Of a stretch of 64,000 nucleotides of DNA, positions 1 through 9,907 are shown one piece after another (within the stretch, counting starts at the first letter, position 1; each line of letters starts with the position of its first letter). This DNA comes from Opitutia bacterium (GTDB lineage: Bacteria > Verrucomicrobiota > Verrucomicrobiia > Opitutales > Coraliomargaritaceae). The notes beneath the pieces were generated by a model that saw only the letters and a list, made by a program, of their open reading frames with translations, was not told the DNA's origin and did not search any database. The stretch covers positions 21,223 to 85,222 of the forward strand of contig JAQXBA010000004.1 of the NCBI GenBank assembly GCA_029252625.1. Direction: 5' to 3'. Made by a program: the position numbers and the translations under genes.

Positions 1-132
1 TCGACTAGGTAGCTTCACCGCAATGACTCATAGCTCATTCATAATGGCTAAACATCCATCATCACTCATCATTTCATTACCCATTCACAACTTAATCACC
101 TATTAGCTATTCTCAATTAGCCATTATTTTCC

Positions 133-819
133 ATGAATCACCCACCAAAAAAGAAACATAAAAACCCTCTCATGCCCGAAGACGAGGTTATCGACGAGCG
201 TCACCTCATCGACCTCGAGGAGTCTGCGGATATCTCTTTCGAAGACCGCGTCAGTATCTATTGGATGGAGAACAAGAGCTTCTTAATTGGTTGCATCACG
301 GTGCTGCTACTGGTTGTCGCGGGTTACCAAAGCTTACGTATCTTCAAGGACCGCTCAGAGCTGGCTCTTCAAGCGGAATACGCCGAGGCAAACAGTAGCG
401 AAACTCTAGGAGACTTCGCCAAGGCCAACAGCGACAAGGAGCTTGGTGGATTTGCCGCACTCAGCACCGCTGACGTCGCTTACACCGCGGAAGACTACCC
501 TAAAGCACTCGAATTTTACAATTTAGCTGCCGCCGCACTTGCAGCGCCGACCCTAGCTGGCCGCGCTCAACTTGGACAAGCCTTCGCACTCTACCAAAAC
601 GGCAGCACCGACGAAGGTCTTGCAAAGCTCAATGCGATCACTGCTGACAGCAGCCTCGCCGAAGCCGCACGCGCCGAAGCTGCTTACCACCTGGCAATCG
701 AAGCCGACGCAGCAGGCAACACCGCCGAGTTCGAAAGCTTTGCTGCACAAATCAATGCTTCGCCACTGGCTGGCCAATGGCAACAGCGCCTCAGCTACTA
801 CCAGCAGCAAATGCAGTAA
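133..819 (+). CDS. Membrane-anchored TPR-like protein
   Basis: A 228-residue protein with a charged cytoplasmic N-terminus (about residues 1-48), one transmembrane segment (about 50-70, FLIGCITVLLLVVAGYQSL) and an Ala-rich helical region after it that reads as degenerate tetratricopeptide repeats (about 85-225). This layout resembles the YfgM/TPR_21 family of single-pass, periplasm-facing proteins linked to envelope protein handling; that comparison is by architecture only. The ATG lies after an AT-rich leader with no obvious Shine-Dalgarno sequence. A strong terminator follows 25 bp after the stop, so this is the last or only gene of its transcript. The specific function is unknown. Confidence 0.75.
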   Translation: MNHPPKKKHKNPLMPEDEVIDERHLIDLEESADISFEDRVSIYWMENKSFLIGCITVLLLVVAGYQSLRIFKDRSELALQAEYAEANSSETLGDFAKANSDKELGGFAALSTADVAYTAEDYPKALEFYNLAAAALAAPTLAGRAQLGQAFALYQNGSTDEGLAKLNAITADSSLAEAARAEAAYHLAIEADAAGNTAEFESFAAQINASPLAGQWQQRLSYYQQQMQ

Positions 820-843
820 TTCTAAGCGCCCCATCATTTTCTG

Positions 844-876
844 AAGCACAGCTCACACGAGCTGTGCTTTTTTTTG
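844..876 (+). terminator. Rho-independent terminator after the TPR gene
   Basis: Perfect 11-bp stem AAGCACAGCTC / GAGCTGTGCTT with an ACAC loop, followed by a run of T. It ends the upstream TPR-protein transcript. Confidence 0.9.
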
Positions 877-938
877 TTTCATTCACGTCCGAGCGCATGC
901 ATCGTCCAGCCAATGCAGCATTGCCTACGGGCAATCAT

Positions 939-1928
939 TTAAGAGCGCACCGATTTACGCAGTGCGCCCATCAACTTTCTCAATTTCCGCCAGAAGCGAT
1001 TCTTCCGATATTTCCCTCCGAAGAGCAAAGAGAAGACTTCCTGATTTACCCGAGCGCTCAGTTCTACTGAGTCCGGATGATCGCAACGCTCCTGATCAAA
1101 GCGTTCTGTTAGATTGTTCGCAAAGAATGAATCGGGATTGGCTGTATGCGTGCTACGCACATCAAATCCAATATTACTAATCAGATTTCCCTTCGGAGTG
1201 AGGCAACGGTCGTTTGAGGCAATTGTCGTGGCCAACCAAGGGTATGCCCACGAATTGACTTCACCCGTGTGAACTTTGCGCAAACGCTTAATTAGTTTTG
1301 AGAACGCTTTATCTGAAATACCTAGCTGTTCTCGACAACTCTTAGGGGCCTTAAAAAACTCAACCATCTGAAGGTCTTGACGATTCCACGCTCGACGCCA
1401 GGTGGCCCAACCCCAAGGGGTGGAATATTGAGTGAAAGCATATGAGTGTTCAAATTGCTTCGGTGAGACGAAGTTTGAACCACTGATATGCATCACTGCG
1501 TCGTCGTCAGCATAGCGATTGAGCATGGATTCGCAAAAACCAAAGAAACTTAGTTCTGGCAGACAGTCATCTTTCAAGATGATCGCTTGATCGTAGGTTT
1601 CAAATGCACGGTTGAGTCCAGTATAAATGCGTTGCTGGCATCCCATTTTCTCGTCACTATATTTTAGGTGCAGGTCACAGTCCCAATCCACTTGAATAAC
1701 ATCGCGTGTCGGTTGACAGAGAGTGTCATCGTTTGCTCGATCTGCACGAGGTCCGTCTGCGATGACAAATAAATGCTTGGGCTGCACTGCCCAGATATGA
1801 GCAAACACTTGTTCGATTAAGTCGGGACGATTATAGATGATGAAAATGGTCGGTTTTGCTAACGTGTGAATAAGTGAGTGATATCGCTCATTTATCGTAA
1901 GTATTTTTAAGGCAAACGGAAGCTTCAA
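939..1928 (-). CDS. GT-A glycosyltransferase (HlpA-like family)
   Basis: A 329-residue predicted nucleotide-sugar glycosyltransferase of the family often annotated as 'hemolytic protein HlpA-like'. Visible family features are the N-terminal strand PTIFIIYNRPDLIEQVF (about residues 27-43), VIADGPRADRAND, the acidic metal-site motif AIILKDDCLPE (about 115-125) and the aromatic block TPWGWATWRRAW. It has no membrane segment or signal peptide and should act in the cytoplasm on a surface glycan or glycolipid. The reading frame opens at TTG with a stop codon two codons upstream and no in-frame ATG before the domain core, so the TTG start is favoured. It is divergent from a SET-domain gene in a small accessory cluster that also holds a sulfotransferase. 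Acceptor and donor sugar are unknown. Confidence 0.8.
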   Translation of the reverse strand: MKLPFALKILTINERYHSLIHTLAKPTIFIIYNRPDLIEQVFAHIWAVQPKHLFVIADGPRADRANDDTLCQPTRDVIQVDWDCDLHLKYSDEKMGCQQRIYTGLNRAFETYDQAIILKDDCLPELSFFGFCESMLNRYADDDAVMHISGSNFVSPKQFEHSYAFTQYSTPWGWATWRRAWNRQDLQMVEFFKAPKSCREQLGISDKAFSKLIKRLRKVHTGEVNSWAYPWLATTIASNDRCLTPKGNLISNIGFDVRSTHTANPDSFFANNLTERFDQERCDHPDSVELSARVNQEVFSLLFGGKYRKNRFWRKLRKLMGALRKSVRS

Positions 1929-1953
1929 ACGCTAGAAAAGAGATGCCCGACCC

Positions 1954-2643
1954 GTGTCATTCGACTCATTCCGAGTAACTCCAAAGACAGGCGAACCGCG
2001 CTTTGACCGCTTAGCTGAACCTTGCAGTCTTGACTTTCGAGAGTCCATAAATAGCGCTAATCAAATGGTTCTTCCAAGCTTAAGAATACAGTGGTTATCC
2101 GACGAAAAAGGATATGGACTCATTGCTACGGAATTCGTCCCCAAAGGGACTATTACGTATTGTCAGGACTCACTTGATATCGTCATCCCACAAGGGGATA
2201 TATCGAAATACTCTGGGGTATTACGCGACAGCATCTACAAGTTTGCCTACGAACCACCAACGGGCGAGATGGTGCTTGGCTGGGATCATGCCAAGTATAT
2301 CAACCACTGCTGTTTGGCAAATACACTATCTACGGGCTATGAGTTCGAAATCGCGGTGCGTGATATTGAAGTCGGAGAAGAGCTCACGACCGACTATCGA
2401 CTATTCTCCAAACATAACACATTTCACGTCGTCTGCAGGAATGAGCACTGCCCGCAGTCTGCGATGGATGCACTGCCCTTAAAAGACATCGACGCACGTA
2501 TCCAATCCGCGCTGTCATCCTATTCGAGTGTCGAGCAGCCTTTGGGATTTTTGGTTGCTACGGATACTTTAGAAAGATTGAATGCATACTTAAATGACTC
2601 AGGTGAGTATATCTCTGTCGAAGAAGAGTTGCCTAAAACATAG
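1954..2643 (+). CDS. SET-domain protein (putative lysine methyltransferase)
   Basis: A protein of 229 residues if the GTG at 1954 is used; an in-frame ATG at 2065 immediately precedes the conserved domain and would give about 192 residues, so the start is uncertain. SET-domain signatures are visible in order: KGYGLIATEFVPKGTI at the N-terminus, YINHCCLANTL (equivalent of the NHxCxPN cofactor and substrate motif), RDIEVGEELTTDY (equivalent of the GEELTxDY motif), and a Cys-containing tail CRNEHCPQS resembling a post-SET segment. SET proteins methylate lysines using S-adenosylmethionine; the bacterial substrate here is unknown. The next gene, an ATP-grasp protein, starts 50 bp downstream on the same strand, so the two may be co-transcribed. 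Confidence 0.8.
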   Translation: MSFDSFRVTPKTGEPRFDRLAEPCSLDFRESINSANQMVLPSLRIQWLSDEKGYGLIATEFVPKGTITYCQDSLDIVIPQGDISKYSGVLRDSIYKFAYEPPTGEMVLGWDHAKYINHCCLANTLSTGYEFEIAVRDIEVGEELTTDYRLFSKHNTFHVVCRNEHCPQSAMDALPLKDIDARIQSALSSYSSVEQPLGFLVATDTLERLNAYLNDSGEYISVEEELPKT

Positions 2644-2693
2644 TATGAATGGACGCACTTCGACGTTGTTGAGCATTTAAGCGCATCAAGCGA

Positions 2694-3590
2694 ATGGATA
2701 AAATCCGCATCAACATACTGCACCACCGGCATCACACGGAGGCGCGCACGAAGGGGGCGATCATTCGGCACCTAGCTCGAAAGTGGAAAGAAGAAGGACA
2801 CGTAGTTACGCACTTGTATGGGTGCGATAAGTATGAGTCAGCAGACGTGTTAATATTGCACATCGATCTGTCGTGTATCCCTGACGAGTATGTAGCCTTC
2901 TCGCAGAGATTCCCCAAAGTAGTTAATCTCGGACTCACAGACATCCGAAAGCGTACGATTAGCCGCAATCTCCTCTCTAAAGAGTGCCCATACGAAGGGC
3001 CAGTCATTATCAAGGCAGACCTCAATTGCGGCGGTGCCCCAGAACGGCTACTGGGCGTCACCCCGAAGAAAAGGCCCATTAGTCTCATGCGCGGAATCAA
3101 GAAGCGGCTAAAGATCAAGGACCCCTTCTCAATTCGGAAACCGAAAGATTACTTAATCTACCCAAAGAAATCGAAAGTCCCCAGAGCGGTATTTTCGAAT
3201 GAGTCATTGGTCGTGGAAAAATTCCTACCCGAGAAACACGGGGACGAATACTATCAGCGCAGGTATTACTTCTTCGGCGATGCGGAATATCATGAAATCC
3301 ATGCCACCAGCGTGGCAATTCACGCTACGGATTCGGACGATCACTGTATCCGATATTGGGAAGAGCCGTCGATCCCTCCTGCATTACGCTCATATCGAAA
3401 AGAGCTGCAGGCAGATTATGGAAAAATCGACTATGTCATCCACGACGGCAAAATCGTAGTGTTCGATGTCAACCGCACACCCAGCAGTGGCGATATCGAA
3501 ACAGACTCAATTGCTGCGGTTTGGGTAAAGTCCATCGTTGATCGATTGCATGTAGGGATTGCGAAGGCTCCAATCGTGGACAATCAGTAG
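2694..3590 (+). CDS. ATP-grasp fold protein, function unknown
   Basis: A 298-residue protein with an ATP-grasp-like layout: a pre-ATP-grasp N-terminal domain (INILHHRHHTEARTKGAIIR, LILHIDLSCIPDEYV), a nucleotide-binding strand GPVIIKADLNCGG, the strand SLVVEKFLPE where the adenine-contacting residues would lie, and a C-terminal metal-site segment DYVIHDGKIVVFDVNRTPS with the expected acidic and Asn residues. ATP-grasp enzymes usually ligate a carboxylate to an amine or thiol through an acylphosphate. It follows the SET-domain gene by 50 bp and overlaps the 3' end of the convergent sulfotransferase gene by 7 bp. It could add an amino acid to a glycan or peptide, but nothing in the sequence fixes the substrate. 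Confidence 0.7.
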   Translation: MDKIRINILHHRHHTEARTKGAIIRHLARKWKEEGHVVTHLYGCDKYESADVLILHIDLSCIPDEYVAFSQRFPKVVNLGLTDIRKRTISRNLLSKECPYEGPVIIKADLNCGGAPERLLGVTPKKRPISLMRGIKKRLKIKDPFSIRKPKDYLIYPKKSKVPRAVFSNESLVVEKFLPEKHGDEYYQRRYYFFGDAEYHEIHATSVAIHATDSDDHCIRYWEEPSIPPALRSYRKELQADYGKIDYVIHDGKIVVFDVNRTPSSGDIETDSIAAVWVKSIVDRLHVGIAKAPIVDNQ

Positions 3591-4348
3591 CCGAAGGCTT
3601 GATAATCCTTCGCGTAATAGGCTTCGATTCGGCTCCGCAGCTGTTTCTGCGTGGCTGCCCCCGTATTTTTATTCGAGGGATTTGAGTGCTTCAAACGGGC
3701 AAGGGCATCGCGCGGGAAGAGGCCTTGCTTAGCTGCGGACTCTAAATCGGACCGCAATTTTTCAACCTTCGCAATCATTTGAAAAGAGATACGCCCGTGG
3801 CCACAGCAGGCCCACTGAGGGCGCAAGTGCTCCTCGATTCGATGCACTGGGGTCTGCTCCATATAGTCCAATACCATTTCAGCAGATATGTGATCTGACT
3901 GCTCAGCAGATTTCCCATGGAATCGTGCAACCTCCTCAGCGAGGCCATATTTTGGATGGTCGACGATCTTGTCTTGATACGCAGACCAGAAACGAGTGAC
4001 CGGATTACGAACGACCGTAAAGACTGGTATCTTATCCGTCGCTAGGTCTGACAAGACTTTTCCAACGGCATGCAATTGGTAGACCCCGTACAGTTTATTC
4101 CGTTTACGATCAAAGGCCTCAGAAAAAGTAGAGTCGCTTAAGGCACGCCGCACACTGCTATTCGCCGATTTCGAAATCGCGATATAGACGCTGTTCGTTT
4201 CTTTGATGAATAACGAGTGATGCCGCCAGAGATCTAGATAGTTGTAACCCTCACCTTCCCATTGAGCAGCTTCGTTAGACGCACGATATTTAAGATCATA
4301 CTTCTTGGAGACTGCCCGTAAGATTGAATAGCGAAATCGTCTTTTCAT
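3584..4348 (-). CDS. Sulfotransferase family protein
   Basis: A 254-residue protein of the sulfotransferase family 2 type (carbohydrate and HNK-1-like). The 5'-phosphosulfate-binding loop is seen in VYIAISKSANSSVRRAL (about residues 63-79) and the 3'-phosphate-binding segment in VFTVVRNPVTRFWSAYQDK (about 111-129). It would transfer sulfate from PAPS to a hydroxyl of a sugar or lipid head group. It has no signal peptide, so it is cytosolic or membrane-associated. It converges on the ATP-grasp gene with a 7-bp overlap. Together with the nearby glycosyltransferase it suggests a sulfated surface glycan. The acceptor is unknown. Confidence 0.8.
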   Translation of the reverse strand: MKRRFRYSILRAVSKKYDLKYRASNEAAQWEGEGYNYLDLWRHHSLFIKETNSVYIAISKSANSSVRRALSDSTFSEAFDRKRNKLYGVYQLHAVGKVLSDLATDKIPVFTVVRNPVTRFWSAYQDKIVDHPKYGLAEEVARFHGKSAEQSDHISAEMVLDYMEQTPVHRIEEHLRPQWACCGHGRISFQMIAKVEKLRSDLESAAKQGLFPRDALARLKHSNPSNKNTGAATQKQLRSRIEAYYAKDYQAFGY

Positions 4349-4466
4349 TTTGTATCAGGAAGTATCGAGGGAATTTGGGAATGCGTCCAACGAAGAATAT
4401 GTAAAACCTGAAATGGCACTAAGGCACCGAACTTATCTCAGATCAATCCGAAGTTAGTTAAACTTA

Positions 4467-5916
<1,450 letters not shown>

Positions 5917-5940
5917 GCGACCCTTACATCAAATTACCAC

Positions 5941-5972
5941 AAAGCCCGACGGTTATCCGTCGGGCTTTTTTA
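5941..5972 (+). terminator. Rho-independent terminator of eno
   Basis: Stem AAAGCCCGACGG / CCGTCGGGCTTT with a TTAT loop, running into a T tract, 24 bp after the eno stop codon. Confidence 0.93.
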
Positions 5973-6194
5973 ATGGTCATCGTCGATTAGCGGTTAAAAG
6001 ACGAGACGACTCGCCCTCCTCTGCAGCAAAACAGAATCAATGTGGACGAGTCGCCCACACTCCTATCGCAGACAATGGCATAAACATCCCCACCATCAGT
6101 CAGCTATTGCCTCTCAGTTGCAACCATCGCCACACACAAATTGCTCGCTTCAATTTTCTAAATGCGTACATGTTACTCAACATTCTTAGAAATC

Positions 6195-6614
6195 ATGACC
6201 TTAAAAGAAAAACAAGACGCGCTCGTCGAAGAAATCACCTTGATTCCCGACGCCTATGAACGTCTCGGCTATATCGTTGACCGCGGCAAAAAGGCTGTCG
6301 GGCTAAGCGAAGACCTGCGCATTGATAGCTTCAAAATCGAAGGCTGCATGTCACAGCTTTGGGTCGTGCCAGCATTTAAGGATGGTTTGTGCTCGTTTCG
6401 CTCTGAGTCTGACTCAGCAATTGTGAAAGGAATCGCTGAACTACTGTGCAACTTCTACAGCGATGCGAAGCCCGAAGAAATTATTGCCGCCGATGCTGAA
6501 TTCCTTGGCGAAGTTGGTATCACACAGCACCTTTCCCCAAATCGACGCAATGGCTTGAGCCGTATCGTCGAATCGATTCAACGATTCGCACAGTCCTGCC
6601 TAGCAGACTCGTAA
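6195..6614 (+). CDS. sufE: SufE-family sulfur acceptor
   Basis: A SufE protein of about 139 residues that accepts persulfide sulfur from a SufS-type cysteine desulfurase and passes it to Fe-S cluster assembly. The family motif with the acceptor cysteine is present as KIEGCMSQLWV, followed by the typical FRSESDSAIVKGIAELLCNFYSD-like region and the C-terminal HLSPNRRNGLSRI. The ATG at 6195 (MTLKEKQDALVEE) fits family length; an in-frame ATG at 6162 would add 11 residues with no family support. No sufS or sufBCD lies in the window, so the gene is detached from the usual suf cluster. Confidence 0.92.
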   Translation: MTLKEKQDALVEEITLIPDAYERLGYIVDRGKKAVGLSEDLRIDSFKIEGCMSQLWVVPAFKDGLCSFRSESDSAIVKGIAELLCNFYSDAKPEEIIAADAEFLGEVGITQHLSPNRRNGLSRIVESIQRFAQSCLADS

Positions 6615-6755
6615 TCACATAAAAGCGACACTCGCCTTGCTTCCCCATCCCTGCCTCACAAGCGAACGCAGTGAGCTGCCAGACAGAAGTCAGTTTCTGA
6701 TCTCCTAATTGCTTCACAATCTTAAGTCTCAACCGTCCCATTTTAAGTCACAGCA

Positions 6756-7559
6756 ATGGCCGCCCCACTCTATGACGCACACAACCACATGGCTGATCCA
6801 GCCCTATGCGCGCATCGAGCTGCGATCGAGCCTTGCCTACGCGAGATCGACCTAAAATTTGCCGTCGTCAACGGCACCTCGCCCAGCGATTGGGCCGCGG
6901 TTCTGAGACTCGCACAATCAGCGCTACACATGATTCCCGCCATCGGTCTGCACCCATGGCAGGTGAACGACGCCCCGGCAGACTGGCAGGTAAAATTCCT
7001 GAAAACGCTGGATTGCGGTGCGCGAGTCATCGGCGAAGTGGGCCTTGATCAATGGATTGAAGGCCACGACCTTGAGCGTCAACAGCCCGCTTTTCGCTGG
7101 CAACTCGCTCAGGCTACCCAACGCAACCTGCCAGTCTCGATCCATTGCCTTAAAGCGATCGGTCCGCTGATGGAGACACTACGCCACGAATCACTGCCCA
7201 AGCGCGGCGTTCACCTCCACGCCTATAGTGGTCCGGTCGAATTAATCCCTGAATTGGTTCAGCTTGGTGCCTATTTCTCGTTCAACGCCGGACAACTCAG
7301 ACCCGAAAAATCGAATGCGCCCGAACGAATGTGTGCCGTGCCAGCAGAGCGACTACTGATCGAAACCGATGCGCCCGACATGCTACCAGCAACGCGGCTG
7401 CGAAGCTTCAATCTTCCGAAATCTGCTCGCGGACATGCACTCACTCATCCCGCCACCCTAATTGATGGCTATACCGCCATTGCGCATCTTCGCGCCACAC
7501 CGATCGAGTCCCTGAAACAACAGGTCGCCAGTAATTTCGAACGCTATTTCCTTAGCTAG
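6756..7559 (+). CDS. TatD-family metal-dependent hydrolase
   Basis: A 267-residue TIM-barrel hydrolase of the TatD DNase family. Metal-site motifs appear in order: YDAHNHM, IGLHPWQ, IGEVGLDQWI (bridging Glu), VSIHCLKA, HLHAYSG and LLIETDAPDM. TatD proteins act as 3'-5' exonucleases or deoxyribonucleases in DNA repair or degradation, though exact activities differ between members. It lies 16 bp upstream of the DUF983 gene and is probably co-transcribed with it. Confidence 0.88.
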   Translation: MAAPLYDAHNHMADPALCAHRAAIEPCLREIDLKFAVVNGTSPSDWAAVLRLAQSALHMIPAIGLHPWQVNDAPADWQVKFLKTLDCGARVIGEVGLDQWIEGHDLERQQPAFRWQLAQATQRNLPVSIHCLKAIGPLMETLRHESLPKRGVHLHAYSGPVELIPELVQLGAYFSFNAGQLRPEKSNAPERMCAVPAERLLIETDAPDMLPATRLRSFNLPKSARGHALTHPATLIDGYTAIAHLRATPIESLKQQVASNFERYFLS

Positions 7560-7575
7560 ACCCGCCTTATACACC

Positions 7576-8028
7576 ATGGAAGATCTTCAGCTTCAGCCAA
7601 CCCCGCAGGTCACACGTCGCCAGTTACTGATGCGCGGACTACGCTGCCAATGCCCCAACTGCGGCCAGGCTAAATTATTCAAAACCCGTCTGCACATTCA
7701 TCGTTATTGTTCAAAGTGCGGCATGCGACTCGAACGCTGCGACGGTTACTTCCTCGGCCCTCTTTGCATCAATTATGGAGTCGCGGTCTTTACCTTTGTG
7801 TTACCGACCCTACTGCTGGGATTCTTAGGTTACATTGCCATCAAGCTCGCCTTGGCAATTGCCTTCACTGGAGCTCTATTACTGCCAGTGCTGCTCTACC
7901 GTTTCAGCTGGGGCTGCTGGTTGATGGTGTATTACATCTGTCTGCCTCACGAGCTGCATGCCAACCGCACAGAAGATTGCGATGATCTTTCATTTGAAGA
8001 AGAGCGCCGCACGCGCACGAAACAATGA
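7576..8028 (+). CDS. DUF983 membrane protein with zinc-ribbon-like N-terminus
   Basis: A 150-residue protein with two CxxC pairs, CQCPNCGQAKLF and YCSKCGMRLERCDGYFLGP (about residues 17-60), followed by two hydrophobic membrane segments (about 64-112) and a charged C-terminus. This is the DUF983 pattern: a short zinc-ribbon-like head then a pair of membrane helices. Its function is unknown. It sits 16 bp after the TatD-family gene and converges on mlaA. Confidence 0.82.
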   Translation: MEDLQLQPTPQVTRRQLLMRGLRCQCPNCGQAKLFKTRLHIHRYCSKCGMRLERCDGYFLGPLCINYGVAVFTFVLPTLLLGFLGYIAIKLALAIAFTGALLLPVLLYRFSWGCWLMVYYICLPHELHANRTEDCDDLSFEEERRTRTKQ

Positions 8029-8043
8029 TTGCTTCCTGTGCGA

Positions 8044-8814
8044 CTACTCCTGAATCATTGCACGGCGCATTTGTGAATAGCCATTTTTCATCGAGCTATA
8101 AGGATCAACCGCTCCGTCCTTCATCTGCGAATAAGTGCGCATTAAAGTTGGACTCTTCACCACAAAATCACTCACACCCAACGCGGTCTGTACTCTAGAG
8201 TCGCCAATCACGCTGTAAGGCTCCTTCAAAGGATTGACAGTTCGGTCTCCGACCAAACCAAACAGATCCCGCAGATTTGAAGGTCCCAACAGAGGCAACA
8301 TCAAATAAGGTCCCTCTCCCATCCCCCAAGCCCCTAAGGCTTGCCCGATGTCTTCAGATTTAAGCGGCTGCAGACGATCAAAACGATTCGCGGCAGGAAA
8401 TACACCGACAACGCCAAGGGTCGTATTCACTGCAAAACGTTCGGTCTCGAGCCATCCGCCTTTGATGCGACCCTGTAAAAGATTCCCGGCCAGACGTACC
8501 GGATAGCCTAAGTTCTTAAAAAAGTTCGAGGCACCACGCTCCACGGCGTCAGGAGTCACGTTCTGATAGCCCTCGGCGATATGTTTCACCACATTCATAT
8601 AGATGAAGTCATTGAACTTAAACGTCAGTCGGTTTACTGACTCCAGCGGGTCACGCACCTCAGTCGGTTGCTCTTCAATGTCCCCGTACAGTTCTTCCTC
8701 GGTAAGGTAGTCATACACGCCCTCTGCCAATCCAGTAGTCAGGCTAACACATAGATAGAGTGCGAACGCACAATACTGTAAAATTAAGCGTTTATAATAT
8801 GATCGTTGAGACAT
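8044..8814 (-). CDS. mlaA: MlaA/VacJ-family phospholipid-transport protein
   Basis: A 256-residue MlaA homologue, the outer-membrane component that removes misplaced phospholipids from the outer leaflet and hands them to MlaC. Family motifs are visible: DPLESVNRLTFKFNDFIYMN, ASNFFKNLGYPVRLAGNLLQ, TLGVVGVFPAA, EDIGQALGAWGMGEGPYLML and PLLGPSNLRDLFGL. An N-terminal signal peptide is present, but no clear lipobox with a cleavage-site Cys is seen (YLCVSLTTGLAEG), unlike the classical lipoprotein. It overlaps the 3' end of mlaC by 23 bp and is the last gene of the operon; in E. coli mlaA is unlinked to mlaFEDCB. Confidence 0.92.
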   Translation of the reverse strand: MSQRSYYKRLILQYCAFALYLCVSLTTGLAEGVYDYLTEEELYGDIEEQPTEVRDPLESVNRLTFKFNDFIYMNVVKHIAEGYQNVTPDAVERGASNFFKNLGYPVRLAGNLLQGRIKGGWLETERFAVNTTLGVVGVFPAANRFDRLQPLKSEDIGQALGAWGMGEGPYLMLPLLGPSNLRDLFGLVGDRTVNPLKEPYSVIGDSRVQTALGVSDFVVKSPTLMRTYSQMKDGAVDPYSSMKNGYSQMRRAMIQE

Positions 8815-9415
8815 CTAATTCCTCCTGCTTTAATAGTTTTTCTAATTTCTCAATTAATTGTGCGCCATTTCCCTTACGAAAGTGATCATCAAACTGTTGT
8901 CGGTAATTTGATACCAAGCTGACATCCTCAGCTACAATATCATAGATTTGCCAGCCCGTTTTCAACAAGCCTAAACGGTATAACACATTGAAAGTCTTCC
9001 CACTAGGAAAGCTAATGACGACTGGCACTTCGATACGTTTACTAGTGACCTCGATCAAAGCTCCACAGTCCAAGATTGGCCGATCTTTGCCTGCCATACC
9101 ATCCACAAAACTCTGAACAATTAACTGGTCGATGAGATTGCGGACCTGCGTCTGCTCAACAACCGTCAACAATTTCCAGTTACGCGCCAGCGCACGACGA
9201 ATAAGCACCTCCAGGTCGTACTTATCCTCAACGACTGCCCGAACCGCATCTTGCCGCTGTGCACTCGTATAGTCCTTATAAGCATCGAGGTACATAATAT
9301 CCAAGGTCGCCTCCATGGTAGTCACCAGCTTCGCCCTCTCGTTCGCCTGTACTGGCAGTACTGTCAACAGAGCGACACTTACGATTATACTTATAAAATT
9401 CACCCTCAGATTCAT
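8792..9415 (-). CDS. mlaC: MlaC-family periplasmic phospholipid-binding protein
   Basis: A 207-residue secreted protein with a signal peptide (about 1-24, SIIVSVALLTVLPVQA) and the MlaC/Ttg2D fold features: KYDLEVLIRRALARNWK, VRNLIDQLIVQSF, a central beta-rich part (VPVVISFPSGKTFNVLYRL) and the W-I-YDIVAEDVSLVSNYRQQF segment typical of the family. It shuttles phospholipids between MlaA and the MlaFED complex. It starts 3 bp after mlaD ends and overlaps mlaA. Confidence 0.9.
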   Translation of the reverse strand: MNLRVNFISIIVSVALLTVLPVQANERAKLVTTMEATLDIMYLDAYKDYTSAQRQDAVRAVVEDKYDLEVLIRRALARNWKLLTVVEQTQVRNLIDQLIVQSFVDGMAGKDRPILDCGALIEVTSKRIEVPVVISFPSGKTFNVLYRLGLLKTGWQIYDIVAEDVSLVSNYRQQFDDHFRKGNGAQLIEKLEKLLKQEELDVSTIIL

Positions 9416-9418
9416 ACA

Positions 9419-9877
9419 TTATTCTTCACCGCCGTCAATACCACCAAGAGCAAAACGGCTAATTAAACTTTCGATGTCCAAGGCAGATTCAGTATCAACA
9501 ACCATATCCCCCGGCTCGAGCGGGAAGCCGGATCCGCCAGGTGAAATACTTAAATAGCGGTCACCAATCAAACCCGCTGTCTTCACCGAGATGATCGTAT
9601 CATCATCCAGTGCCAAATCATTCGGCAATTCCAGCGTCACGATTGAATAGAAATCATCACCCAATATGATCGATCGTACCGTGCCAACACGTACTCCAGC
9701 AATCTCCACACGACTCCCAGCATTCACTCCGCTAGTGCTACGAAACCGCGCCTCTAATTGGTAGCTATCACTGCCGAAGAATCGTGCACTGCCCACTTGA
9801 ATGGCCAAATATAGAACGGCTCCAAAGCCAATCAGCACAAAGCACCCAACCAAAAATTCTATCTTGCGATTATTCAT
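9419..9877 (-). CDS. mlaD: MlaD-family MCE-domain protein
   Basis: A 152-residue protein with one N-terminal membrane helix (about residues 7-27, FLVGCFVLIGFGAVLYLAI) and a single MCE domain (about 38-118) showing LEARFRSTSGVNAGSRVEIAGVRVGTV and the DDTIISVKTAGLIGDRYLSISPG turn. MlaD forms the hexameric ring through which lipid passes above the MlaE permease. Its length matches the short single-MCE type. It is the third gene of the operon, 30 bp after mlaF. Confidence 0.93.
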   Translation of the reverse strand: MNNRKIEFLVGCFVLIGFGAVLYLAIQVGSARFFGSDSYQLEARFRSTSGVNAGSRVEIAGVRVGTVRSIILGDDFYSIVTLELPNDLALDDDTIISVKTAGLIGDRYLSISPGGSGFPLEPGDMVVDTESALDIESLISRFALGGIDGGEE

Positions 9878-9907
9878 ATTTCACATTCTCCACTATTTTT
9901 TAGATTC

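Noticed and set aside
1..132. RNA gene or repeat array in the AT-rich leader
   Set aside because: The CAT/ATTA-rich words look periodic, but no exact repeat unit, cloverleaf or stable fold could be shown.
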